NCBI GenBank assembly: GCA_037442025.1
Contig: JBBIRB010000006.1
Coordinates: 20,005-84,004 of the forward strand
Origin: UBA2287 sp037442025
Lineage (GTDB): Bacteria; Bacteroidota; Bacteroidia; Bacteroidales; Tenuifilaceae
Reading direction: 5' to 3'
DNA length: 64,000 nucleotides
Shown here: one piece after another, positions 43,304-50,250 of the stretch
How the letters are laid out: each line of letters starts with the position of its first letter
Numbering within the stretch: position 1 is the stretch's first letter
The notes under the pieces: model-generated
Told to the model about the DNA's origin: nothing
What the model saw: only the letters and a program-made list of their open reading frames with translations
Databases searched by the model: none
Program-made: the position numbers and the translations under genes

Positions 43304-44215
43304 ATGTTTAACAGAATGATTGCAGCTATGCTGCCCTATTTTCCAAAGAAACTCATTTGGATCTTCTCTAAACGATACATTGCGGGCGAAACCGTTGCCG
43401 ATGCAATTAAGGCATCGAAAGAACTCAATACCATGGGCATGAAGGTAACCATCGATATTTTAGGGGAGTTCATTAAAAATCTCGATGAAGCGGAAAAGAA
43501 CAAGGTTGATTATCTCGAACTAATCGATATAATTGAAAAGGAAGGTATAGATGGAAACTACTCCCTGAAACCAACCATGTTTGGGCTGCTTCTCAACAAG
43601 GACGTATGCTATGCGCATATTCGCGAAATTGTAGCCAAGGCAGCTTCATATGGTAATTTCATTCGAGTGGACATGGAGGACTCTCCCTGTACCGATTTGG
43701 AAATTGAGCTGTATCGCAAACTAAAAGCCGAATTTCCTAAAAACGTGGGTTTGGTAGTTCAAGCTTACCTTAAGCGAACGCTTACCGACCTCGAAAATTT
43801 AATGGATTTACATACTCCCGAAACGCCACTCAACTACCGTCTTTGCAAGGGAATTTACGTTGAACCCGCAGCCATTGCATTCAAAAAATACGAGGAAATT
43901 AACCATCACTTTTTGGTTGACCTCGAGTTTATGTTTAAAAAAGGCATTTACCCAGGAATTGCTACCCACGATAAGCCATTGATTGATGGAGCTTACAAGT
44001 TAATCGAAAAATACAGCGTTCCTAAAAACATGTACGAGTTTCAAATGCTCTATGGGGTAACCCCCGAACTCCGTAAGTCCATTGTAGACAAGGGTCATAC
44101 TATGCGCATTTATGTTCCCTTTGGGAAGCAATGGTTTGGTTATTCAACCCGTCGCCTGAAGGAAAACCCCAAAATGGCCAGTCACATAATAAAAGCCCTT
44201 TTCGTTAGGGGATAG
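43304..44215 (+). CDS. Proline dehydrogenase
   Basis: 303 aa, a PRODH barrel that oxidises proline to pyrroline-5-carboxylate with FAD. Signature blocks: FIRVDMEDSPCTDLEIELY, LVVQAYLKRTLTDLENL, YRLCKGIYVEP, EFQMLYGV, and the C-terminal YVPFGKQWFGYSTRRLKENP that closes over the substrate. This is the short, monofunctional form; no P5C dehydrogenase is adjacent. Followed by a strong terminator at 44235. Confidence 0.95.
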   Translation: MFNRMIAAMLPYFPKKLIWIFSKRYIAGETVADAIKASKELNTMGMKVTIDILGEFIKNLDEAEKNKVDYLELIDIIEKEGIDGNYSLKPTMFGLLLNKDVCYAHIREIVAKAASYGNFIRVDMEDSPCTDLEIELYRKLKAEFPKNVGLVVQAYLKRTLTDLENLMDLHTPETPLNYRLCKGIYVEPAAIAFKKYEEINHHFLVDLEFMFKKGIYPGIATHDKPLIDGAYKLIEKYSVPKNMYEFQMLYGVTPELRKSIVDKGHTMRIYVPFGKQWFGYSTRRLKENPKMASHIIKALFVRG

Positions 44216-44234
44216 TTGACGATAAAAATATCAC

Positions 44235-44262
44235 AAAACGAGGCATCTGGCCTCGTTTTTTT
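44235..44262 (+). terminator. Rho-independent terminator after proline dehydrogenase
   Basis: The stem AAAACGAGGC pairs with GCCTCGTTTT around a 5-base loop and is followed by a run of seven T on the plus strand. It begins 19 bases after the stop. Confidence 0.93.
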
Positions 44263-44297
44263 GTTTAAACAACGAGGTTTAAATCGTTTTAGTTTTC

Positions 44298-44305
44298 TAA
44301 CTTTG
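44298..44305 (+). promoter_or_regulatory. Candidate -7 element for the glycan locus
   Basis: TAACTTTG is an exact TAnnTTTG match 20 bases upstream of the LacI-type regulator ATG. The -33 position has no TTG. It would drive the regulator and possibly the whole downstream run. Confidence 0.5.
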
Positions 44306-44325
44306 TTAAAAAACCACAATTGAGA

Positions 44326-45363
44326 ATGAGCAAGAAGAGAGGAACATCGCTCGACGATATTGCCAAAAGCCTTGGAGTTTCCAGAGCGTTGGTGTCGTTG
44401 GTTCTCAATGGCAAGGGCGAATCGCACGGTATTGCCCCGCACACCCGCGAAAAGGTTTTTGAGCGAGCCCGCGAGCTGAACTATCGCCCCAATCAGTTTG
44501 CACGGGGGCTTCGGCTTGGGAAATCGAGCACGCTCGGACTCATTGTATCCGATATTTCGAACCCGTTTTACTCCCACATCTCGCGCTACCTCGAAGACCT
44601 TTCGGAGGGCAACGGCTACAACCTTATAACCTGCAGCAGCGACGAAAATCCGGAAAAGGAGATGCGAATAATCGACATGCTTAAAAGCCGCAATGTCGAT
44701 GGACTTATTGTATCTACCTCGCAGAACACACCAGTGCCCTTCCTCAACCTTAAAGCCGAAGGCTTTCCGGTTGTACTTATCGACAGGCATTTTGAGGGGC
44801 AAAATATTTGCTCGGTAACCGTTGAGAATTTTGAGGGAGCCAAAAATGCTGTGAATCATCTGTTGCAAATGGGCTATAGAAGCCCCGTTGCCTTGGCCAT
44901 ATCGCCCACGCATATTTCAACAATTAATAACCGGATTGAGGGTTATAAAACCGCGCTTAAAGAGGCTAGCCTTGGGGCACGTATTTTCGAGGTTGAGTTT
45001 GCCAAGCGCAATGAGCGGGTCGACAGCATTCTCGAAATGCTTTTCGTAACCAATCAGTTCCCCGATAGCATTTTTGCCATGAACAATGCCCTAGCCGCAT
45101 CGGTGCTGGCAAAGTTGCGGGGCATGGGTATTAGCATTCCCTCAGAGGTGGGTGTGGTTAGCTTCGACAACCTCGACTACTTTAGCATTATGCACCCTGG
45201 CATAACGGCTGTGGCCCAGCCAATAAAAAGCATTTGCATGGCGGCATTCCAGCTGCTAACCAACCAAATCGATGGTATGGTGCATTCCACGCAAAACTGC
45301 ATTGTAAGTCTACCGGTCGACCTTATTGTTCGTGAGTCGACCTTGCTTAACCGAAAATTTTAA
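44326..45363 (+). CDS. LacI family transcriptional regulator
   Basis: 345 aa from the ATG at 44326; a TTG two codons upstream is also in frame. The N-terminal HTH (SLDDIAKSLGVSRALVSLVLNGKG, about residues 8-31) and hinge are followed by a periplasmic-binding-like sensor domain (LGLIVSDISNPFYSHI to the C-terminus), with VVLIDRHFEG and VGVVSFDNLDYFSIMHPGITAVAQP. It most likely controls the adjacent sugar transporter, kinase and glycosidase genes, with a mannose or amino-sugar derivative as inducer (inference from neighbours). No clear palindromic operator is seen at 44270-44325. Confidence 0.93.
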   Translation: MSKKRGTSLDDIAKSLGVSRALVSLVLNGKGESHGIAPHTREKVFERARELNYRPNQFARGLRLGKSSTLGLIVSDISNPFYSHISRYLEDLSEGNGYNLITCSSDENPEKEMRIIDMLKSRNVDGLIVSTSQNTPVPFLNLKAEGFPVVLIDRHFEGQNICSVTVENFEGAKNAVNHLLQMGYRSPVALAISPTHISTINNRIEGYKTALKEASLGARIFEVEFAKRNERVDSILEMLFVTNQFPDSIFAMNNALAASVLAKLRGMGISIPSEVGVVSFDNLDYFSIMHPGITAVAQPIKSICMAAFQLLTNQIDGMVHSTQNCIVSLPVDLIVRESTLLNRKF

Positions 45364-45374
45364 TAAACCCTACC

Positions 45375-46526
45375 ATGAACCGAAAAACCATTCCAATCTT
45401 TTTAGCATTTCTCACCATGGGCATTGCCGATGCAATGGGCCCCTTGTCCGATGCGGTGAAAAATCAGTATCAGCTTAACAACGTAATGGCAACGCTGCTG
45501 CCATTCTTTGTATTTATTGCCTTTGCGGTTTTTAGTTTGCCGGGCGGACTTTTAGCTGCTCGCATAGGCAAGAAAAATCTTTTGCTCATGGGTCTTGGCC
45601 TCAACGCCGTGGCGCTTCTTATACCAAGCATTACGGTTCCAAGTTACATGCTCCTTTTGGCCTGTATCCTAATTTTAGGAATTGGAACCTCTTTCCTGCA
45701 GGTTGCCGGAAACCCCATAATGCGCGATGTGAGTTCTGCCGGTGCGTACAGTCGCAACCTGGCTTTTGCCCAAGGAGTAAAAGGCATTGGCAGCACGGCA
45801 TCGGCCTATTTGGTTACAGCGGTTGCTGCGCTGTATATTTTCAGAGACATGGGATGGCGAGCGGCTTTCCCCGTCTTCTTTATTTTAATGGTGTTAACCT
45901 TTTTATCGGTGCTTTTCATTAAGGTTGAAGAAACAAAAGCCGAGGTACCGCCAAGTTTCAAGTCGAGCATGGGGTTGCTTAAAAAGCCTGTATTTCTGAT
46001 GGCTGTTATTGGAATTTTCCTCTATGTGGGCGCCGAGGTGTGCATGGCTCGCTTCCTTTTGCCGCTGAATAAGGCCATTGGCATGTCGCCCGATGATGCG
46101 AGTACATATGGAGCGCCTCTGTTTTTTCTTCTTTTAACCATAGGTCGCTTGGTTGGAGGCGTAACATTAACGGTGCTTAATCCGCGAAATTTTTTCCGCA
46201 TTTCAGCACTAATGGGATTGGCGGGAATATTACTTTTGGCAATCGGAAATTCAACCCTAGCCATTGTAGGCGTTATTGTAAGCGGATTTGGCTTTGCCAA
46301 CATTTGGCCATTGCTATTTTCCATAACAGTTGAGGAGAAACCCGAAGCCGCCAACGAGCTGAGCGGATTGATGTGTATGGCCATTTCGGGTGGAGCAATT
46401 ATTCCGTTGTTTATGGGTAAAATGGTCGACATGCAAATGGGTACCTTATCGTTCATTGTCCCTGCCATTTGCTTTAGCTACCTGCTTCTTCTGTCGCTAA
46501 AAGGAACCAAAAAAGCTACGGCTTAG
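45375..46526 (+). CDS. Sugar MFS transporter (FHS/GlcP-NagP type)
   Basis: 383 aa, twelve predicted helices. The motif DAMGPLSDAVKNQYQLNN in the first loop, SLPGGLLAARIGKKNLLLMGL, and FLQVAGNPIMRDV match the fucose/glucose/GlcNAc-type sugar:H+ symporters of the FHS branch. A cytoplasmic-membrane importer of a monosaccharide. From context mannose or N-acetylglucosamine is likely (inference). It lies 11 bases after the LacI gene. Confidence 0.92.
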   Translation: MNRKTIPIFLAFLTMGIADAMGPLSDAVKNQYQLNNVMATLLPFFVFIAFAVFSLPGGLLAARIGKKNLLLMGLGLNAVALLIPSITVPSYMLLLACILILGIGTSFLQVAGNPIMRDVSSAGAYSRNLAFAQGVKGIGSTASAYLVTAVAALYIFRDMGWRAAFPVFFILMVLTFLSVLFIKVEETKAEVPPSFKSSMGLLKKPVFLMAVIGIFLYVGAEVCMARFLLPLNKAIGMSPDDASTYGAPLFFLLLTIGRLVGGVTLTVLNPRNFFRISALMGLAGILLLAIGNSTLAIVGVIVSGFGFANIWPLLFSITVEEKPEAANELSGLMCMAISGGAIIPLFMGKMVDMQMGTLSFIVPAICFSYLLLLSLKGTKKATA

Positions 46527-46529
46527 ATT

Positions 46530-46728
46530 GAAAAGTTAGATATTGAACAATTGAACATCAGAACAATTAAATATTAGAACAATTGAACATCAGAACAATT
46601 GAATATTAGAACAACTGAACAGTAGACAACTGACAACTGAGAACCGATAACCGACCCTTCGAGAACCTCAGGGCAAATAACAGACAACCGACAACCGATA
46701 ACAGACAACCGACAACCGACAACCCCAA
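46530..46728 (+). repeat. Mixed short-period repeat tract
   Basis: Between the transporter and ROK genes. The first half repeats GAACAATT/GAACATCA/GAATATTA-type units of about 14-16 bases (46540-46620). The second half repeats CAACCGA/TAACAGA heptads (46675-46725). No reading frame runs through it on the coding strand. It belongs to the same heptad class as the tract at 43092. Confidence 0.85.
46655..46673. repeat. Short imperfect palindrome inside the repeat tract
   Basis: CCCTTCGAGAACCTCAGGG, arms CCCT and AGGG around TTCGAGAACCTC with further partial pairing (TTCGAG/CTCA). It has the shape of the CCTTCGA..TCAGG palindromes scattered in many bacterial genomes; whether it is the same family cannot be checked here. 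Confidence 0.6.
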
Positions 46729-46730
46729 CC

Positions 46731-47831
46731 ATGCCAAACCAACCCAATAACATAGTTCTTACCCTCGATGCAGGAGGAACAAATTTCGTATTCTCGGCTA
46801 TGTGCAACGGAGAGCAAATTGGCTCATCAGTAACCAGGCCAAGCAACGGGAATAATTTATCGTTATGCTTAAATGGAATTGAGAATGGGTTTCGCGAACT
46901 AATTGCGTCGCTTCCCCAAAGGCCTGTTGCCATAAGTTTCGCCTTTCCAGGTCCGGCCGATTACCCTAATGGGGTTATTGGCGATTTGGCCAACTTACCC
47001 TCGTTTCGGGGCGGAGTAGCACTTGGGCCTATGCTCGAGGATGCTTTTGGCGTACCCGTTTTCATAAACAACGATGGCGACCTTTTTGCCTATGGCGAAG
47101 CCATTTCGGGTTTTTTGCCATATGTAAACGGCATGCTAAGCGAGCACTCCAACAGGCATTTATACCGCAACTTGTTAGGGGTAACGCTTGGAACCGGATT
47201 TGGAGCTGGATTCGTTTGCAATGGTCAACTTTACATTGGCGACAATTCGGCAGGAGCCGAAATTTGGGTTACCCGCAGCATGCTCAATTCCAAAAGTTTT
47301 GCCGAAGAGGACATTAGCATTCGAGCCGTTAAGCGGAACTATTCCCAAAAAACGGGCAATATAAAAGATTTTGAGCTTTCGCCTAAAGACATATTCGATA
47401 TTGCCCTTGGAAGTAAGGAGGGAAACCGTAACGCAGCACTATTTGCCTTTGAGCATCTGGGTACGCAATTGGGCGATTCGCTGGCCAATGCAGTAACCCT
47501 GTTCGATTGCAACGTGGTAATTGGTGGAGGGCTATCCAATGCTTACCCGCTTTTTGCCTCTGCTATGATGGCGCAGCTTAACGGAAAAATTGTAACTTAC
47601 AGCTCGCAGGCGGTTGACCGGATGGAGGTAAAGGCATTCAACCTTGAAGATGAAGCGGAAAGGAAAAAATTTCTTGAACCCACTACCAAAATGGTTACTG
47701 TACCAAACGGCAGCAGAACCGTTCCGTTTGAGGCTGTTAAAAAAATTGGCGTAGGCCTTTCGAGGCTCGGTACAAGCAACGCAGTAGCTGTTGGTGCCTG
47801 GGCGTATGCAATGAACAGAATAACGAAATGA
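46731..47831 (+). CDS. ROK family sugar kinase
   Basis: 366 aa. ASKHA fold: phosphate-1 LTLDAGGTNFVFSAM, a catalytic Asp in FINNDGDLFAYGEA, and phosphate-2 LGVTLGTGFGAGFVCNGQLY. The zinc-binding GHx9CxCGxxGCxE motif of classical ROK kinases is missing; at that place it reads DNSAGAEIWVTRSML. Phosphorylates a hexose, most plausibly mannose, fructose or a glucosamine-type sugar given the neighbours. It is followed after a single base by the GH20 gene, so the two are tightly coupled. Confidence 0.9.
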   Translation: MPNQPNNIVLTLDAGGTNFVFSAMCNGEQIGSSVTRPSNGNNLSLCLNGIENGFRELIASLPQRPVAISFAFPGPADYPNGVIGDLANLPSFRGGVALGPMLEDAFGVPVFINNDGDLFAYGEAISGFLPYVNGMLSEHSNRHLYRNLLGVTLGTGFGAGFVCNGQLYIGDNSAGAEIWVTRSMLNSKSFAEEDISIRAVKRNYSQKTGNIKDFELSPKDIFDIALGSKEGNRNAALFAFEHLGTQLGDSLANAVTLFDCNVVIGGGLSNAYPLFASAMMAQLNGKIVTYSSQAVDRMEVKAFNLEDEAERKKFLEPTTKMVTVPNGSRTVPFEAVKKIGVGLSRLGTSNAVAVGAWAYAMNRITK

Positions 47832-47832
47832 T

Positions 47833-49854
47833 ATGAATATAAAGAAGTTGCTACCGATAGTCCTGTTCGCTTTAATTTCGGGACTAGTGCAGGCTCAGGA
47901 GTGGAACCTGATGCCCATGCCAAAACAAATTTCCAAACTTGAGGGTCAATTCAGAATTGAAAAAGAGGGCCTACAGATAATTGTGAGTGGTAACTACCAC
48001 GAGCGCATTAACAGCAACGCAAACTGGTTTCTGAAACGGCTAAGCAGCCGATCGACCATACCTTTCTTCCCTAACAAGGGTAAGTCAGTAACAATTCATG
48101 TTGAAAGAAAAGGTATTGTAAGGCTGGGCGAGGACGAAACCTATTCGCTTCGTGTTACCCCCGAAGGGGTTGAAATAAAAGCGGTAACCGATTTGGGCGC
48201 TGGTCACGCTTTGGAAACGCTGCTGCAACTTGTTGAAATGGATGCTCAGGGGTGCTACATTCCTTCAGTTCAAATAACCGATGCGCCCCGTTTTCCCTGG
48301 CGAGGATTAATGATCGATGTTGGTCGCCACTTTATGCCCGTGGAGGTTATAAAGCGGAATATCGATGCCATGTCGGTTGTGAAACTAAACGTGCTGCACC
48401 TTCACCTTACAGAGGATCAGGGCTTTCGGATCGAAAGTAAGGTTTTCCCAAAACTTCATAAGCTTGGCTCCCATGGCGAGTTTTTTACGCAGGAGCAAAT
48501 TCGTGAAATTATTTCGTATGCCGATACCCGTGGAATACGGGTTGTTCCCGAATTCGACATTCCGGGTCACGCTACGGCATGGATGGTTGGCCACCCCGAA
48601 CTTGCATCGGCGCCTGAGCCCTACGAAATTGAACGATATTTTGGAGTCTTCGACCCCACCATGGATCCAACAAAGGAAACTACATACAAGTTTCTTTCAA
48701 AATTTTTTAAGGAGATGGCGCGCCTCTTCCCCGACGAGTACATGCACATTGGAGGCGACGAGAATAGTGGTAAGCAGTGGGATGAAAATCCTCAAATTCA
48801 GGCTTTCATGAAAAAACGAGGAATTAAGGATAACCACGAGCTGCAGGCGTACTTTAACCAAAGGGTGCTGAAGATATTAGAAAAGAACCAAAAGAAAATG
48901 ATGGGATGGGACGAGATTTTTCAGCCCAACCTTCCCAAGAGCATACTAATACACAGCTGGCGAGGCCGACAGTACATGGATGAGGCTGCTCGGCGAGGCT
49001 ACAAGAGCGTTCTGTCGAATGGCTACTACATCGACCTGTCGCACAATGCATACAAACATTATTTGGTTGACCCCTTGCCCGATACTACTAGCCTTTCGGC
49101 CGAGGAGCAGAAACGGATTTTGGGTGGCGAAGCACCCATGTGGGCCGAACTGGTAACCCCCGAAAATGTCGACTCGCGCATATGGACACGAACTGCTGCC
49201 ATTGCCGAGCGTTTCTGGAGCCCCAATCCACCAGCCAGCTATAACAACCTGCATTGTAGGCTATTTGCAGTTAGTAACCACCTCGAGTGGGCAGGGGCAA
49301 AGCATGTGGCCAACCGCGAGCCCATGATGCGCCGCTTGGCAAACACCCATAATATTGAAGCTTTAATGAATTTGGCCAATACCGCTGAACCCATTGAAGG
49401 CTATCGCCGGCATGGGAGCCAACGCTACACAACTTACCATCCGCTATCTCGCTTTGTAGATATTACATTACCCGATGCGCCCGATGCAATTCGATTCAGA
49501 ATGACACTGAACGACTACCTTGAGGCTAAAAGCAGCGAAAGGTACAATGAACTAGCCTCAATGCTTTCGAAATGGGAGAAGAACCATGCCCAAATTGAGC
49601 GGTTAGTTTCGGCAAACCCGAATCTTAAGGAAATTGAAGCGCTTTCGGTAAATCTGAGCGTTTTGGCTTCAACAACAAGAATGCTTCTGAAGCTTTATCA
49701 CAATGGCAAAACCATTAACGTATACGATGTGAATAGCTTCTCGAACATGGTTATTAGCCTTTCGAAACCCGTTGCCGAAATGGAGCTGCCGCTTGCCGAC
49801 GATGCTAAACTGCTTATTGCGCTTATGCTTGAAAAAGGGCTAGTGGAACAATGA
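47833..49854 (+). CDS. GH20 beta-N-acetylhexosaminidase
   Basis: 673 aa, exported (signal ending GLVQAQ). The N-terminal GH20b domain (about 25-145) precedes the TIM barrel (about 148-490). PRFPWRGLMIDVGRHFMPVE, LHLHLTEDQGFRIE, VPEFDIPGHA and HIGGDEN, with the catalytic Asp309-Glu310 pair of substrate-assisted catalysis, are all present. The C-terminal helical part (about 500-673) is of unknown function. It removes terminal GlcNAc/GalNAc from glycans, probably in the periplasm or at the surface. Follows the ROK kinase gene by one base. Confidence 0.95.
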   Translation: MNIKKLLPIVLFALISGLVQAQEWNLMPMPKQISKLEGQFRIEKEGLQIIVSGNYHERINSNANWFLKRLSSRSTIPFFPNKGKSVTIHVERKGIVRLGEDETYSLRVTPEGVEIKAVTDLGAGHALETLLQLVEMDAQGCYIPSVQITDAPRFPWRGLMIDVGRHFMPVEVIKRNIDAMSVVKLNVLHLHLTEDQGFRIESKVFPKLHKLGSHGEFFTQEQIREIISYADTRGIRVVPEFDIPGHATAWMVGHPELASAPEPYEIERYFGVFDPTMDPTKETTYKFLSKFFKEMARLFPDEYMHIGGDENSGKQWDENPQIQAFMKKRGIKDNHELQAYFNQRVLKILEKNQKKMMGWDEIFQPNLPKSILIHSWRGRQYMDEAARRGYKSVLSNGYYIDLSHNAYKHYLVDPLPDTTSLSAEEQKRILGGEAPMWAELVTPENVDSRIWTRTAAIAERFWSPNPPASYNNLHCRLFAVSNHLEWAGAKHVANREPMMRRLANTHNIEALMNLANTAEPIEGYRRHGSQRYTTYHPLSRFVDITLPDAPDAIRFRMTLNDYLEAKSSERYNELASMLSKWEKNHAQIERLVSANPNLKEIEALSVNLSVLASTTRMLLKLYHNGKTINVYDVNSFSNMVISLSKPVAEMELPLADDAKLLIALMLEKGLVEQ

Positions 49855-50250
49855 ATCAAAATGTAATTAAATGAATATCCGCGATTATGCCATTCATTAT
49901 TCTTGGGCAGTCTCTTCAAAGCCTGTAGCATCTGAAATTTTTTTGTTAAAAGGCCAAAGCCGATAACATTCGAAGAACTAAAGAAAGTAAGGCAAATGTA
50001 ACAGGAACAATAGGTGTAATGACGGATATTCGTTGTATTTTAAATTTTCTAACAACTTTTAACCACAAAGCGCACAAAGTAACCACAAAGAAACACAGAG
50101 TAAAAAACCTAATAAACAATGCTTTGTGAACTTTGAGCAGTGCTTCGTGCTCTTTGTGGTTAAATTAGCAACTGCTTTTTTATCATGGTGTTGTGTAATT
50201 TACAGGGAGAAAGACAAAACAGAGTATTAATGTTTTCAAACCAAGGGCCT
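49855..50250. other. Intergenic region between GH20 and GH2 genes
   Basis: 396 bases. It holds an inverted repeat (50059-50163) and otherwise AT-rich sequence. No other coding frame of merit; the frame open to 50185 is upstream extension of the GH2 gene. Confidence 0.6.
50059..50163. repeat. Inverted repeat with CACAAAG units
   Basis: TTAACCACAAAG (50059-50070) is matched by CTTTGTGGTTAA (50152-50163). The homology continues inward imperfectly (CGCACAAAG versus AGCACGAAG reversed), and each arm holds further (C)ACAAAG units. The whole can fold into a long hairpin. It lies upstream of the beta-mannosidase gene. Possibly a non-autonomous interspersed element; no target-site duplication is obvious. 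Confidence 0.8.

Noticed and set aside
46574..46933. Minus-strand protein with repeated CRLSVI segments
   Set aside because: It is the translation of the repeat tract and of the ROK gene in the wrong strand; such CRLSVI strings are a by-product of heptad repeats.
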